Of a DNA stretch of 58,151 nucleotides, positions 34,676 through 46,325 are shown piece by piece. The stretch's first letter is position 1. The number at the start of each line of letters is the position of its first letter. This stretch comes from an uncultured Oscillospiraceae bacterium (GTDB taxonomy: Bacteria; Bacillota; Clostridia; Oscillospirales; Oscillospiraceae). Position numbers and translations under genes: made by a program. The DNA lies in assembly GCA_934630495.1 (NCBI GenBank), contig CAKTVW010000010.1:1-58151 (forward strand). Reading direction: 5' to 3'. The notes below the pieces were generated by a model that did no database searches, had not been told where the DNA came from, and saw only the letters and a list, made by a program, of their open reading frames with translations.

Positions 34676-34758
34676 TTGTGCTCCCTCCCTTTTTATCATT
34701 CAGAACACGGTAAAACTTGGCAAAGATCAGATATCGCTTTTAAGTAACATTGTATTCG

Positions 34759-35115
34759 CTAATCGTGTTCCCAATAAATATTGCCATTTATTATGCCAAG
34801 CAGTTTTTGCACCACGAGTACGAACAGAAATTCATTCCCATTTCTCTGAACGTAATCATTAACATATTTTCCGGCCGTTGCTATGCTTCCGTGAATCGCT
34901 GTTTTTGCGGATTGCAAATTTGTAACTTCATAGTACCAATTGCCGTAGGTATATACCCCTTGCAGCGTGGCCACGTCGCCGCCGAGAATCACAAGGTTTT
35001 CCTTCGCTGCATATTCCAGCAGGCAAGGAACATCGGATGCCCGCCAAGCAAGCTCTCCGCAGGCTGTCCGATAAGATTTTTGAAGCAATTCCGGCGGAAA
35101 AGCGCCATTTCTCAT
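34759..35115 (-). CDS. Imm40-like putative immunity protein
   Basis: 118 residues. Central motif AWRASDVPCLLEYAAKENLVILGGDVATLQGVYTYGNWYYEVTN: the 'lGGDV...yty.NWyye' pattern matches what I recall of Imm40-family immunity proteins of polymorphic toxin systems (not verified by search). The C-terminus (NEFLFVLVVQKLL) is a hydrophobic strand rather than a membrane segment. GAGGTGA precedes the ATG. Confidence 0.65.
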   Translation of the reverse strand: MRNGAFPPELLQKSYRTACGELAWRASDVPCLLEYAAKENLVILGGDVATLQGVYTYGNWYYEVTNLQSAKTAIHGSIATAGKYVNDYVQRNGNEFLFVLVVQKLLGIINGNIYWEHD

Positions 35116-35271
35116 AATACGATCACCTCAACTGTCTTTGTGCTGTAATTCCCCTTCTGCCCGAGCTTATTATACAACTTTCCCCTCCTCGGAATGACCT
35201 AACTGAGGGGCCTTGACACGCTGAGGCGGCAGAGCCGTCAACAGCTATGACATCAGCCTGACAAAGGGGAA

Positions 35272-35316
35272 GACTTTTCGACATAATTAAATTATTTCCC
35301 AGCCCGGCGGGAGGGG
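35272..35316. repeat. Second copy of the CGACATAATTAA/CCCGGCGGGAGG repeat
   Basis: ACTTTTCGACATAATTAAAT followed by CCCGGCGGGAGGGG corresponds to 31783-31822 with few changes, but the right hairpin arm is missing. Upstream (35190-35240) lies GACACGCTGAGGCGGCAGAG-type repeat DNA. Confidence 0.55.
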
Positions 35317-35387
35317 AGGGCATACCGCCGACCGACAACTCCACGTTGCTGGGATTAGGACATGATGACCTGAGAAATTGTGCTTTG

Positions 35388-36419
35388 CTACTCGGCCACT
35401 TCAATGATAGAAATTCCGGGAATATAATCGTTTTCGGTTGCGGGGAGGGTCGGGGCCTCGGCGGCGTCGCTCAGAGAGAAAACATACAGTGACCAGAGGC
35501 CGATATCTTCTGTGACGGTCGTGTCGTAATAGGTCTGTTTCGATACCAGCAAATAGATACCATGTGAGGTTTCCGCGCGGTAGGAAAAAATGCCGTGCTC
35601 CTGCCACTGGTGATTGCTGTGCCTGCCGTAGTCAACAGAAATCGCACGTTCCACTGTGAGTTCTGTCTCGTCACTACCCAGCAGCGTGCGCAGAGTTTCC
35701 AACTCTTGCGGAAAGTTTTCCGACTGTGCCCTTGTGTTGGACGCAAACAAATCGGCTGCGGCCTTGGTGTTGCCCTCGCGAAGCGCCGCCAGCAGGTCGT
35801 TCATGGCTTGCAGGGACAATTCCTCCGCGAGTGCATCGTTGCCCGCCGTAACCGGCGCACACACCGCTGCAACATGGATACCATCCGCATAGGTGCAATC
35901 CCCGCTGTAGGTGCTCTCAGGACGCGGATCGTCCTCTGCGCGGATGATCGAAAGCGACCAAATTCCTTCATTTTCCGGTGTTTTAGTGTCAAGGCAGACG
36001 ATACGAAAGGTCAGACGGTAGCTGTCGGCTGTTGTAATAATATCGCAATACAGTGTGGTAGACGTCGTATATTCGCCATAGTCCACTCCTCGCTCAACAC
36101 CGGAAAAATCGGGGCGCAAATCACCTTGCGCTTCGCCGTCAAAATACTCAAACAGTTTCTCCAGCATTTGCGGAAAATCCGCAATGGATTGTTGCATATT
36201 CTCTGAGAACACCTCGGCTGCGGCTGCTTTGTCGTCGCTTTGCAAGGCATTCAGCAAAAGCATAAGTGCCTGTTTGGCTTTTGCCTGAGCGTCTTCCTCG
36301 TAGTCTAAGTGAAAGCTTCGGCGAAAAGCGTTATCACCGGAATCTACCACAGAGCGCACCACGCTGCACCCTCCCAGTAGGACAGAGAAAACACATAACA
36401 GAATTACCAGTTTCTTCAT
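35388..36419 (-). CDS. Lipoprotein with two DUF5104-like repeats
   Basis: 343 residues. Signal peptide and lipobox (VLLGGC, Cys 18) predict a surface lipoprotein. Two homologous domains follow: about 40-175 (LLLNALQSDDKAAAAEVFSENMQQSIADFPQML) and 205-330 (LLAALREGNTKAAADLFASNTRAQSENFPQEL), each with a 'G.WSL..i/v' strand. This matches DUF5104-type domains, usually single and often seen near Rhs loci. The internal duplication is unusual. GAGGG lies before the ATG at 36419. Confidence 0.75.
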   Translation of the reverse strand: MKKLVILLCVFSVLLGGCSVVRSVVDSGDNAFRRSFHLDYEEDAQAKAKQALMLLLNALQSDDKAAAAEVFSENMQQSIADFPQMLEKLFEYFDGEAQGDLRPDFSGVERGVDYGEYTTSTTLYCDIITTADSYRLTFRIVCLDTKTPENEGIWSLSIIRAEDDPRPESTYSGDCTYADGIHVAAVCAPVTAGNDALAEELSLQAMNDLLAALREGNTKAAADLFASNTRAQSENFPQELETLRTLLGSDETELTVERAISVDYGRHSNHQWQEHGIFSYRAETSHGIYLLVSKQTYYDTTVTEDIGLWSLYVFSLSDAAEAPTLPATENDYIPGISIIEVAE

Positions 36420-36444
36420 TCTATGACCCTCAACCAACACTGCC

Positions 36445-37008
36445 TCAGCGGTGTTTCATCATCGCTTCCAGCGTCAATTGCTTTTCTTTGCCGCTTGGCG
36501 GCAGACTCGACAATTCTGCCAATAAGCATGGCAACTGCGCGCCAAATTTGCTGTGTTGAAATCTGAGCAGAGTTTTTCGCAAATCGTCGTTGGAGTATGT
36601 GGATCGCTGAAATTGCTCGATCGCCAAGGTGTAATAACACTCGAACGTTATGTCCTTCGAACAAAGCGTGTCTAATTGCGCGGCAGATAGCTGCTTGTGT
36701 GCTAAACTGATGATGAGATCGTTTTGAAACAACTCGGGCAGATTCATCAATTCACAGAAGACTCGGTCGGAAATTGCGCCGGGATCTGCATATTCGACGA
36801 ACGGCAGTAAAATGGGCAACAAATCGGTTTGCATCTTTGATGTACGAATAAGATCAAATAAGTATGCTTCCTTCAAAGCGGACACGCAATTTTCTTCCAA
36901 CCAATCCGGCACCTCAAAAACGAGAGTGAAATATGGCGAATGGCACCCCTTTTGAATAAGGTCGTTGCAAACGATATTGACTTCTACGCCGTGTACTGTT
37001 TGAACCAT
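36445..37008 (-). CDS. Putative immunity protein directly downstream of the Rhs remnant (187 aa)
   Basis: Not recognised. Helical, soluble, starts MVQTVHGVEVNIVCNDLIQKG; contains repeated-looking helices (LPELFQNDLIISLAHKQLSAAQLDTLC). The ATG at 37008 has GGAGGGG upstream and lies 33 bases after the stop of the Rhs remnant, the standard position for the cognate immunity gene. The frame stays open upstream to 37149 through the remnant but that part is not credible coding. Confidence 0.65.
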   Translation of the reverse strand: MVQTVHGVEVNIVCNDLIQKGCHSPYFTLVFEVPDWLEENCVSALKEAYLFDLIRTSKMQTDLLPILLPFVEYADPGAISDRVFCELMNLPELFQNDLIISLAHKQLSAAQLDTLCSKDITFECYYTLAIEQFQRSTYSNDDLRKTLLRFQHSKFGAQLPCLLAELSSLPPSGKEKQLTLEAMMKHR

Positions 37009-37040
37009 AGTTCGATTCCCCTCCGATTTCCCGGCTTTTC

Positions 37041-37385
37041 TTAATTTGCTTCTTCGCGGATCACCACATTGGCCGGGCATTGAACCGCATTCGTGAAGCT
37101 CTTCCTCGTCATGGACGCCGATCTTGCAGGGCACAGTTTTTTTCGACAAATTATATGTAGCAGATGCTCGTTGACCGACAGCAGGACAGGCCTCTCGGCT
37201 ATCTGCCCATCGGCGTTATATGTATAAGTAACATATCTACCACCAGTATACACTTTCCCGGTCAGCCTGTCAAGCTCATCGTAGGTATAGCTGACAGAAT
37301 CGCCGTTGCCGTAGGTTGTCTGCTTCAGGCTGCCGCCCGCGCCGGTCTGCGTTCCGTTACAGAGCAGTTTTGCAAAGACGTGCAC
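37041..37385 (-). pseudogene. Truncated Rhs/YD-repeat protein 3' fragment
   Basis: About 114 codons. Residues 16-60 (LKQTTYGNGDSVSYTYDELDRLTGKVYTGGRYVTYTYNADGQIAE) are two unmistakable YD repeats of Rhs/WapA proteins. About 50 residues of non-repeat tail follow, too short for a usual toxin domain. The frame is closed by TAG upstream, so the rest of the large Rhs gene is missing. Interpreted as the residue of a polymorphic toxin gene. Confidence 0.8.
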
Positions 37386-37543
37386 CGAAAGATGCCTCTA
37401 TAAAGTTTATGTATTCAGAATGCAATATTTGGACATAAAAAGACAAAAATTTCCGAAGAGCGGACCGTACATTTGGGGAAAAATATTCTGCACGGCTGAA
37501 ACAGCGCTTTCAGCTGCATTTTGAATCATCGGGGGAGTACAGC

Positions 37544-38077
37544 ATGGATATTTCCGGTACGAAAACGGAAAACAATCTTCGTCAGGCATTCGCGGGCGAG
37601 AGTCAGGCACGGAACCAGTACACCTTTTTTGCGTCGGTCGCGCGCAGGGAGGGCTATGAGCAGATCGGGGCGCTGTTTTTGCAGACCGCCGCAAACGAGG
37701 AGGCACATGCCAAGCTCTGGCTGAATGCGCTCGGCGGGATCGGCGCGACTGCGGAGAATCTTGCCGCTGCGGCCGAGGGAGAGCATTACGAGTGGTCGGA
37801 TATGTACGCGCGCTTTGCAAGGGAAGCGGAGGAGGAGGGCTTTGCGGAGCTGGCGGAGCGCTTCCGCGGCGTCGCTGCGATCGAAAAGTCGCACGAGGAA
37901 CGCTTCCGCGCACTGCTGAACAACGTGCGGACGCAGACGGTATTTGAAAAAGCGGGAACGGTCCGCTGGGAGTGCCGAAACTGCGGACATTCGGTCGAGG
38001 GTGAAAAAGCACCGGAAATTTGTCCGGTCTGCGGCCACCCGCTCGGCTTTTTTGAACTGAAGGCCGAGAACTATTGA
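37544..38077 (+). CDS. rbr: Rubrerythrin
   Basis: 177 residues. Ferritin-like di-iron domain with paired Glu/ExxH motifs (FAGESQARNQY, NEEAHAKLW, KSHEERF) and a C-terminal rubredoxin centre (CRNCGH...CPVCGHP). Reduces hydrogen peroxide using electrons from rubredoxin/NAD(P)H, protecting anaerobes. GGGGGAG precedes the ATG. Placed 154 bases before oxygen-sensitive PFOR. Confidence 0.96.
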   Translation: MDISGTKTENNLRQAFAGESQARNQYTFFASVARREGYEQIGALFLQTAANEEAHAKLWLNALGGIGATAENLAAAAEGEHYEWSDMYARFAREAEEEGFAELAERFRGVAAIEKSHEERFRALLNNVRTQTVFEKAGTVRWECRNCGHSVEGEKAPEICPVCGHPLGFFELKAENY

Positions 38078-38161
38078 CGCATCCGTAGGCAATGTGTCGG
38101 AAATCGTTCGTGTTTTTTCGGACGATTTCCACAAATTGTTGCAATCGGAGCGTTTTTCTGA

Positions 38162-38190
38162 TTTACAAACAGAGCCGTTCGTGTTACAAT
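38162..38190 (+). promoter_or_regulatory. Promoter of nifJ
   Basis: TTTACA, 17 bases, TACAAT, 41 bases before the TTG start. Confidence 0.7.
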
Positions 38191-38231
38191 GGTCTTGTCT
38201 GAGTAAAAATACTTTCAGGAGGTATTTTATT

Positions 38232-41891
<3,660 letters not shown>

Positions 41892-41901
41892 TCCATCAGC
41901 A

Positions 41902-41936
41902 AGAAAGTGCATGGGGCACCGCCCCATGCACTTTCT
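41902..41936 (+). terminator. First copy of the nifJ terminator hairpin
   Basis: AAAGTGCATGGGGC/GCCCCATGCACTTT with a short loop. It is followed by CAGACTGTCAAAAAAGTC rather than a T tract. A near-identical hairpin is at 42170. Confidence 0.75.
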
Positions 41937-42169
41937 CAGACTGTCAAAAAAGTCAAGTTTGTCATTGCGAGGCCCCGTAAGGGGCCGTGGCAATCTCGCA
42001 GAATGATCCGGAATCTTCGGTAAACTCCGGCGAATCCGAAACATTTTACATGAGATTCCCACGTCGCTTCGCTCCGACCGGCAAGCGGAGTGTCCGTATC
42101 CGTAAGGCGGCAAAGCCACCAACGGCTACGTCATCGGAATGACATGACCGAGGGTTCTTTGACACGCTC
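41937..42169 (+). repeat. Interspersed repeat, family A, between duplicated hairpins
   Basis: Begins CAGACTGTCAAAAAAGTC and TTGTCATTGCGAGG, carries the CCCCGTAAGGGG hairpin and the GGTAAACTCCGGCGAATC core, and ends GGAATGACATG...GACACGCTC. Homologous to 8882-9040 (inverted) and 57826-57975. Non-coding. Confidence 0.8.
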
Positions 42170-42208
42170 AAAAGTGCATGGGGCATCGCCCCATGCACTT
42201 TCTTTTTT
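42170..42208 (+). terminator. Second copy of the nifJ terminator hairpin, with T tract
   Basis: Same stem as 41902-41936 (one loop base differs), followed by CTTTTTTAC. This copy looks like the functional terminator end. Confidence 0.75.
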
Positions 42209-42319
42209 ACTTTTATGCTGTGAGCATTGCGTAGGGCGCGATGCCCACATCGCGCCGTTGGCGACACAGGAGCCTTACGGATGCGGTCACTCCGCTTGCC
42301 GGTCGGCCCTAAAAGGGCC

Positions 42320-42405
42320 GTGGCAATCTCGTACAGACATCTGCAAAAAGGACGAGGGGGACGGATAGCCGCGTCGCTTCGCTCATCGCAATGACATAAG
42401 GGGTA
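42320..42405. repeat. Partial family A repeat
   Basis: GGCCGTGGCAATCTCG...GCGTCGCTTCGCTCATCGCAATGACATAAGG, a shortened relative of the other copies. With the repeats above it accounts for most of the 41.9-42.4 kb gap. Confidence 0.55.
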
Positions 42406-42417
42406 GTTTTTTTGAAC

Positions 42418-43326
42418 TTAATCAGCCGTCAAATACTCGGCGTTTATGGCATCGATCATATCGGCAAAGTAGCAATGCTCGACGATATCGCGCAGTACCT
42501 TGCGGTCACAGGCATGCCCGGTGAAGCTAATGGATACCGTACCTTCTTGGGTCAGTGCATCTATACGTCCGTCACCGGTGCCGAAGAAGCGGAATGAAAC
42601 ACCGTCCGCGCTCTTGATTTCCTCGTCAAACTCAAATTTCTCGGCGTAAACCGTACTCATAGGATTGACGATGTTCTCCGATGCTCCAAAACTAAAGCTA
42701 ATCACGCCGCCATCCTTCGTGCTATAGCTCGCAAGGCCTGCCAACCGCCGCATTGTATACTTCTTACCGGTTTGTGGGTCAGTATAACGATCTACGGTAT
42801 CATACTTAAGGACCTCCGAACCCGGAATCGGCGTTGCGTTTTGTTCCATATAGGAAACGTCCGAACAAAGCATCGGATCATTTTTCATCAGCGTCATCAT
42901 GTTGTCCGCTGTATACAATACGCCGCCCTCATAGGTCAAGCGTCGATTCCACGTTGCGCCATCATACTCATCATTCAGAATTTCAAAGCTTTTCATGGCC
43001 TGCTTGATACAAGTTTCCGCCGTTGTTTTATACTTTTCTACGGCTTCTTCGCCGCTGTAGCTCGGTGCACTGTCCCGTAGCCACATAGCGGCTTCGCCCT
43101 GCTCCTCGGCCTGCTGCTGCATCGCATTTTCCGCTTCTTCCTGATCGCTGTAGAGATTTATACTAAACAGCCCCGCAGCAGCCGCCGTGATGGCCAGCGT
43201 TGCAGCCAGTACCGCCGCGACCAGCACCTTCGGCAGGACGCGGTGTCTCTGCTTCGGGGCGTGCGCGTCCTCTAAGAGCGCATCGTCCACGCCATTCATT
43301 GCTTGCATCAAATCTTCCTGTTTCAC
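42418..43326 (-). CDS. Probable anti-sigma factor (membrane protein)
   Basis: 302 residues. A short cytoplasmic N-terminus (MKQEDLMQAMNGVDDALLEDA), one transmembrane helix (about 33-53, VLVAAVLAATLAITAAAAGL) and a large extracytoplasmic domain without recognised motifs. The GTG start overlaps the sigma gene stop (GTGA), with AAGGAGG upstream, so the two are translationally coupled. Topology and position are those of ECF anti-sigma factors; the signal sensed is unknown. Confidence 0.8.
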   Translation of the reverse strand: MKQEDLMQAMNGVDDALLEDAHAPKQRHRVLPKVLVAAVLAATLAITAAAAGLFSINLYSDQEEAENAMQQQAEEQGEAAMWLRDSAPSYSGEEAVEKYKTTAETCIKQAMKSFEILNDEYDGATWNRRLTYEGGVLYTADNMMTLMKNDPMLCSDVSYMEQNATPIPGSEVLKYDTVDRYTDPQTGKKYTMRRLAGLASYSTKDGGVISFSFGASENIVNPMSTVYAEKFEFDEEIKSADGVSFRFFGTGDGRIDALTQEGTVSISFTGHACDRKVLRDIVEHCYFADMIDAINAEYLTAD

Positions 43327-43880
43327 AGTAATTCCTCCTTCTGCAAATAATGCCTCAGCTTTTCCCGTGTACGGTGGAGCATCGACTTGATCTTGCTTTC
43401 GCTGAAGCCGAAGCGCTCCCTGATCTCCGCGAGGGAATCCAGATACCAGTAGCGGCAGAGGAACACCCGCCGCTGTGTCTCCGGCAGATCACGGACAAAG
43501 CTCCTGATCGCGCGCTCCAGCTCTGACGCGCAGACCTGCTTTTCCGGGTCGTTTCCGTCCGGGATGACCTCGGCCAGCTCGTCAAGCGACAGGGCGTATT
43601 CCGCCGTCCGACGTTTTTGCGCACCGTTGGCGCGGGCGCGGTCGATGGCGATATTGCGCGTGATCCTGCCCAGATACGCCGAAAGCCGCTCCGGCTCGTT
43701 TGGCGGAATGCTGTTCCACGCGGCCAGCCACACGTCGTTTACGCATTCGGCCACATCCGGTGCGTCGGACAAGATGCGCGACGCGATCGCGCGGCAATAC
43801 GGCTCGTAGGAAAGCTGTGCCTGCTCGATAGCCGTTTCGTTGCGTTGCCGGAACAGCAGAACGATCTCGCGGTCTGTCAT
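43323..43880 (-). CDS. ECF-type RNA polymerase sigma factor
   Basis: 185 residues. Region 2 (YCRAIASRILSDAPDVAECVNDVWLAAWNSIPP) and region 4 HTH (LPETQRRVFLCRYWYLDSLAEIRERFGFSESKIKSMLHRTREKLRHYL), no regions 1 or 3: an extracytoplasmic-function sigma. First gene of the pair with the membrane anti-sigma. No clear autoregulated promoter was identified upstream. Confidence 0.92.
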   Translation of the reverse strand: MTDREIVLLFRQRNETAIEQAQLSYEPYCRAIASRILSDAPDVAECVNDVWLAAWNSIPPNEPERLSAYLGRITRNIAIDRARANGAQKRRTAEYALSLDELAEVIPDGNDPEKQVCASELERAIRSFVRDLPETQRRVFLCRYWYLDSLAEIRERFGFSESKIKSMLHRTREKLRHYLQKEELL

Positions 43881-44109
43881 TCCCTCACCTCCTCACCCCA
43901 ATACACGAAAAAACTGCGTCCGGGTTGCAAAAAAAGAAAAAATTTCCCGACCGCCGCGTGCGTTTTGTGTCCGGCAGGGGGAAACGGAAGACATCGGCTC
44001 GTTGGCAGGCCGACGCTGATGTCACTGCGCTTGGGAAAGAAAACCCTCGGCTATGTCATTCAGGGGAGGGCATAGCCGCCGGCGGCTTCGCCGCCTCAGC
44101 GTGGCAGAG

Positions 44110-44275
44110 CACCTCCGGTTATGTCATTGCGAGGAGGGCGCAGCCCGACGCGGCAATCCGCATCTCCCGTCCCCTTGCCTTTTGTAGCTGCCTACACGAG
44201 ATTGCCACGACTTGCAGAGCAAACCTCGCAATGACAAGCTGAAAGTCCGGAGCGCCGCCCGACTGGGCGGCGCGT
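44110..44275. repeat. Family A repeat pieces and a GC-rich hairpin
   Basis: ATGTCATTGCGAGGAGGGCG...GCGGCAATCCGCATCTCC (44120-44165) and ACGAGATTGCCACGACTTGC...CCTCGCAATGACA (44201-44234) match repeat parts at 9057-9100 and 9888-9925. A GCGCCGCC/GGGCGGCGC hairpin (44253-44275) follows. The 43.9-44.3 kb gap otherwise shows nothing coding. Confidence 0.55.
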
Positions 44276-44311
44276 CCTTTTGCCGCATTTTGGGCGGCGG
44301 GAGGTTTCGCC

Positions 44312-44340
44312 TTTACAAAAATGACCGCCTGTGCTATAAT
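44312..44340 (+). promoter_or_regulatory. Promoter of the glycosyltransferase gene
   Basis: TTTACA, 17 bases, TATAAT; the ATG is about 90 bases downstream. Confidence 0.7.
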
Positions 44341-44431
44341 ATCAGAAATTTTGTGTGTTTTTTGCCGGCACGGCGGCCGGGGCGGGGCGATCGGACCGTT
44401 TCACGTCCGTTTTCCGCGTAAAGGAGATAAA

Positions 44432-45727
44432 ATGCTCGAAAAAGTTTTTTCTTACATTATAAATATTCTGGGCAAGCTTGGCTCTTTTATGGGCGCCTGC
44501 TGTTCCTATTTTTCGCTGTACACGCTGGTCGGCCTGTTCGGTACGCGCCGCTTCCCGAAGGCGAAGAAAAATCACAAGCTGGCGATCGTTGTTGCCGCAA
44601 GAAACGAGGAAGCGGTGATCGGCAATCTGCTGGAAAGCATCCGTCAGCAGGACTATCCGGCCGAGTGCGTGACGACCTTTGTCGTGGCCGATAACTGCAC
44701 GGATCGGACGGCGGCAATTGCGCGCGAGCACGGCGCAATCTGCTACGAACGCTTTGACCCCGACCACCGGACGAAGGGCTTCGCGCTGCAATTTCTGTTT
44801 GAGCAGATTCGTCGCGATTATGGGATCGAGAGCTTTGAAGCATACATATTGTTTGACGCGGACAATCTGCTCAAGGGCGATTTCCTCAGCCGCATGAACG
44901 AGGCGTTCGACTCCGGGGAGAAGATCGTGACTTCTTACCGGAATACCAAAAACTTTGACGACAACTGGATCTCCGCGTCCTATGCACTGCACTGGCTGCG
45001 TACGGTCCGCTTGGAGCACCGCGCCCGTTCGCTGTTCGGCCTTGCTACGCGGATACAGGGCACGGGCTTCCTGTTTGCAAACGCGCTGGTCAGAGACGGC
45101 TGGAAATGGACGTCGCTGACGGAGGACCGCGCCTTCTCGGCGGATGCCGTCGTGCAGGGCTACTGCATTTCCTACTGCAATGCGGCGCAGTTTTACGACG
45201 AGCAGCCGGTCTCCTTGAAAATTGCGCTGCGGCAGCGCCTCCGCTGGGCGAAGGGACACCTTCAGGCGTTCGCGGAGACGGGCTGGCCGCTGTTCAAGCA
45301 TATTTTCACTTCGCGCAGTGTGATCGTTTCCTTCATGTCGTTTGATATGCTGTGCATCGTTGCGCCGCGCGCGCTCGTCAGCATCTTTCAGCGAATTTTG
45401 AAGCTGATTTTCCCGACGGTCCTCTGGCTTGCGCTCGGAAGACCGCTCGGCGCGGTCGGCTGGGCGGCGCTGGGCATCTTGAAGGCCGTCGGAAAGCGCT
45501 ATTTGGAGAACATGATCGCCGCGACCTATGTGTTCATCGCCGAGCGGAAGAGGATCAAGCCGATGACGTTTTGGAAAAAATGCCTGTTTGTGCTGACATT
45601 CCCGCTCTTCGACATCATCGGGCGGTTTTCTACGCTTGCCGCACTGTTTACGCATGTCGAGTGGAAGCCGATCCCCCATAATTCCGAGATCACCATCGAC
45701 GACCTGAAACAACCGGTCGGAAAGTAA
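44432..45727 (+). CDS. Membrane family 2 glycosyltransferase
   Basis: 431 residues. GT-A domain with AARNEEAVIGNLLESI, the nucleotide-sugar Asp motif VVADNCTDRT, LFDADN, acceptor motif TEDRAF and QRLRWAKGH (QxxRW), the pattern of processive BcsA/HAS-like enzymes. One N-terminal and several C-terminal membrane segments (about 300-375). Likely makes or extends a cell-surface polysaccharide; substrate not inferable. ATG at 44432 follows AAGGAG. Stands alone. Confidence 0.9.
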   Translation: MLEKVFSYIINILGKLGSFMGACCSYFSLYTLVGLFGTRRFPKAKKNHKLAIVVAARNEEAVIGNLLESIRQQDYPAECVTTFVVADNCTDRTAAIAREHGAICYERFDPDHRTKGFALQFLFEQIRRDYGIESFEAYILFDADNLLKGDFLSRMNEAFDSGEKIVTSYRNTKNFDDNWISASYALHWLRTVRLEHRARSLFGLATRIQGTGFLFANALVRDGWKWTSLTEDRAFSADAVVQGYCISYCNAAQFYDEQPVSLKIALRQRLRWAKGHLQAFAETGWPLFKHIFTSRSVIVSFMSFDMLCIVAPRALVSIFQRILKLIFPTVLWLALGRPLGAVGWAALGILKAVGKRYLENMIAATYVFIAERKRIKPMTFWKKCLFVLTFPLFDIIGRFSTLAALFTHVEWKPIPHNSEITIDDLKQPVGK

Positions 45728-45765
45728 CAGAAAGCTTGAAATACGTTTGGACGTTGTATAATCAG

Positions 45766-45804
45766 AAAAGCGCCTGTACCGTATCCCCGGTACAGGCGCT
45801 TTTT
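45766..45804. terminator. Bidirectional terminator
   Basis: AAAAGCGCCTGTACC/GGTACAGGCGCTTTT with an 8-base loop. Serves the glycosyltransferase gene and the converging ferredoxin gene. Confidence 0.85.
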
Positions 45805-45828
45805 ATTGGTTCCGGAGCAGGGCGGCAA

Positions 45829-46323
45829 TCAGTATTTTGCCGTCAGGATGCCGCGGAGGTCGACGATGGCGTGGCGCGGACATTTGACGGCGCACATCCC
45901 GCAGCTCAGGCAGCGCTGTTCGTCGATCACGGCGCAGTTGTTAACGACCATGATCGCACCGGCGGTGCAGAGCTTTTCGCAGATGCCGCATCCGATGCAG
46001 CTTACCTGACAGACCTTTCGGGCGTCCGCGCCCTTGTCGGCGTTGGAGCACTTGACCGCGATGCAGTTGGCGCAGTCGTGCAGATGAATGACCTCGCGCG
46101 GGCATTCTCTGACGCACTTGCCGCAGGCAATGCAGGCATCCTCGCGGACCTCGGCAACGCCCAGCTCGTTGATCTCGATCGCGCCCATCGGGCAAATTTC
46201 GACACAGCGGCCGCAGGCGACACAGCCGTAGACGCAGGCGGGGTCCTCCTTGATATTGGCACGGCAGCCGCCGTTACATGCGACGATCGCGGCACGATAC
46301 GGGAAGCGTTTGCGGACAGCCAT
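45829..46323 (-). CDS. RnfB-like polyferredoxin
   Basis: 164 residues with four CxxCxxCxxxC[P] motifs (CVACGRCVEICP, CIACGKCVRECP, CIGCGICEKLC, CLSCGMCAVKCP) plus extra pairs (CNGGC, CANCIAVKC). The run CSNADKGADARKVCQVSCIGC is the pattern of the RnfB ferredoxin domain, without its N-terminal membrane part. It starts 2 bases after the fused molybdenum hydroxylase gene, so it probably takes that enzyme's electrons. ATG at 46323 has GGAAGGA upstream. Confidence 0.88.
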   Translation of the reverse strand: MAVRKRFPYRAAIVACNGGCRANIKEDPACVYGCVACGRCVEICPMGAIEINELGVAEVREDACIACGKCVRECPREVIHLHDCANCIAVKCSNADKGADARKVCQVSCIGCGICEKLCTAGAIMVVNNCAVIDEQRCLSCGMCAVKCPRHAIVDLRGILTAKY

Positions 46324-46325
46324 AA

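Noticed and set aside
37041..37149. Longer start for the 187-residue immunity candidate, reaching into the Rhs remnant
   Set aside because: The extra codons overlap the Rhs fragment in another frame, and a proper GGAGGGG site points to the ATG at 37008.
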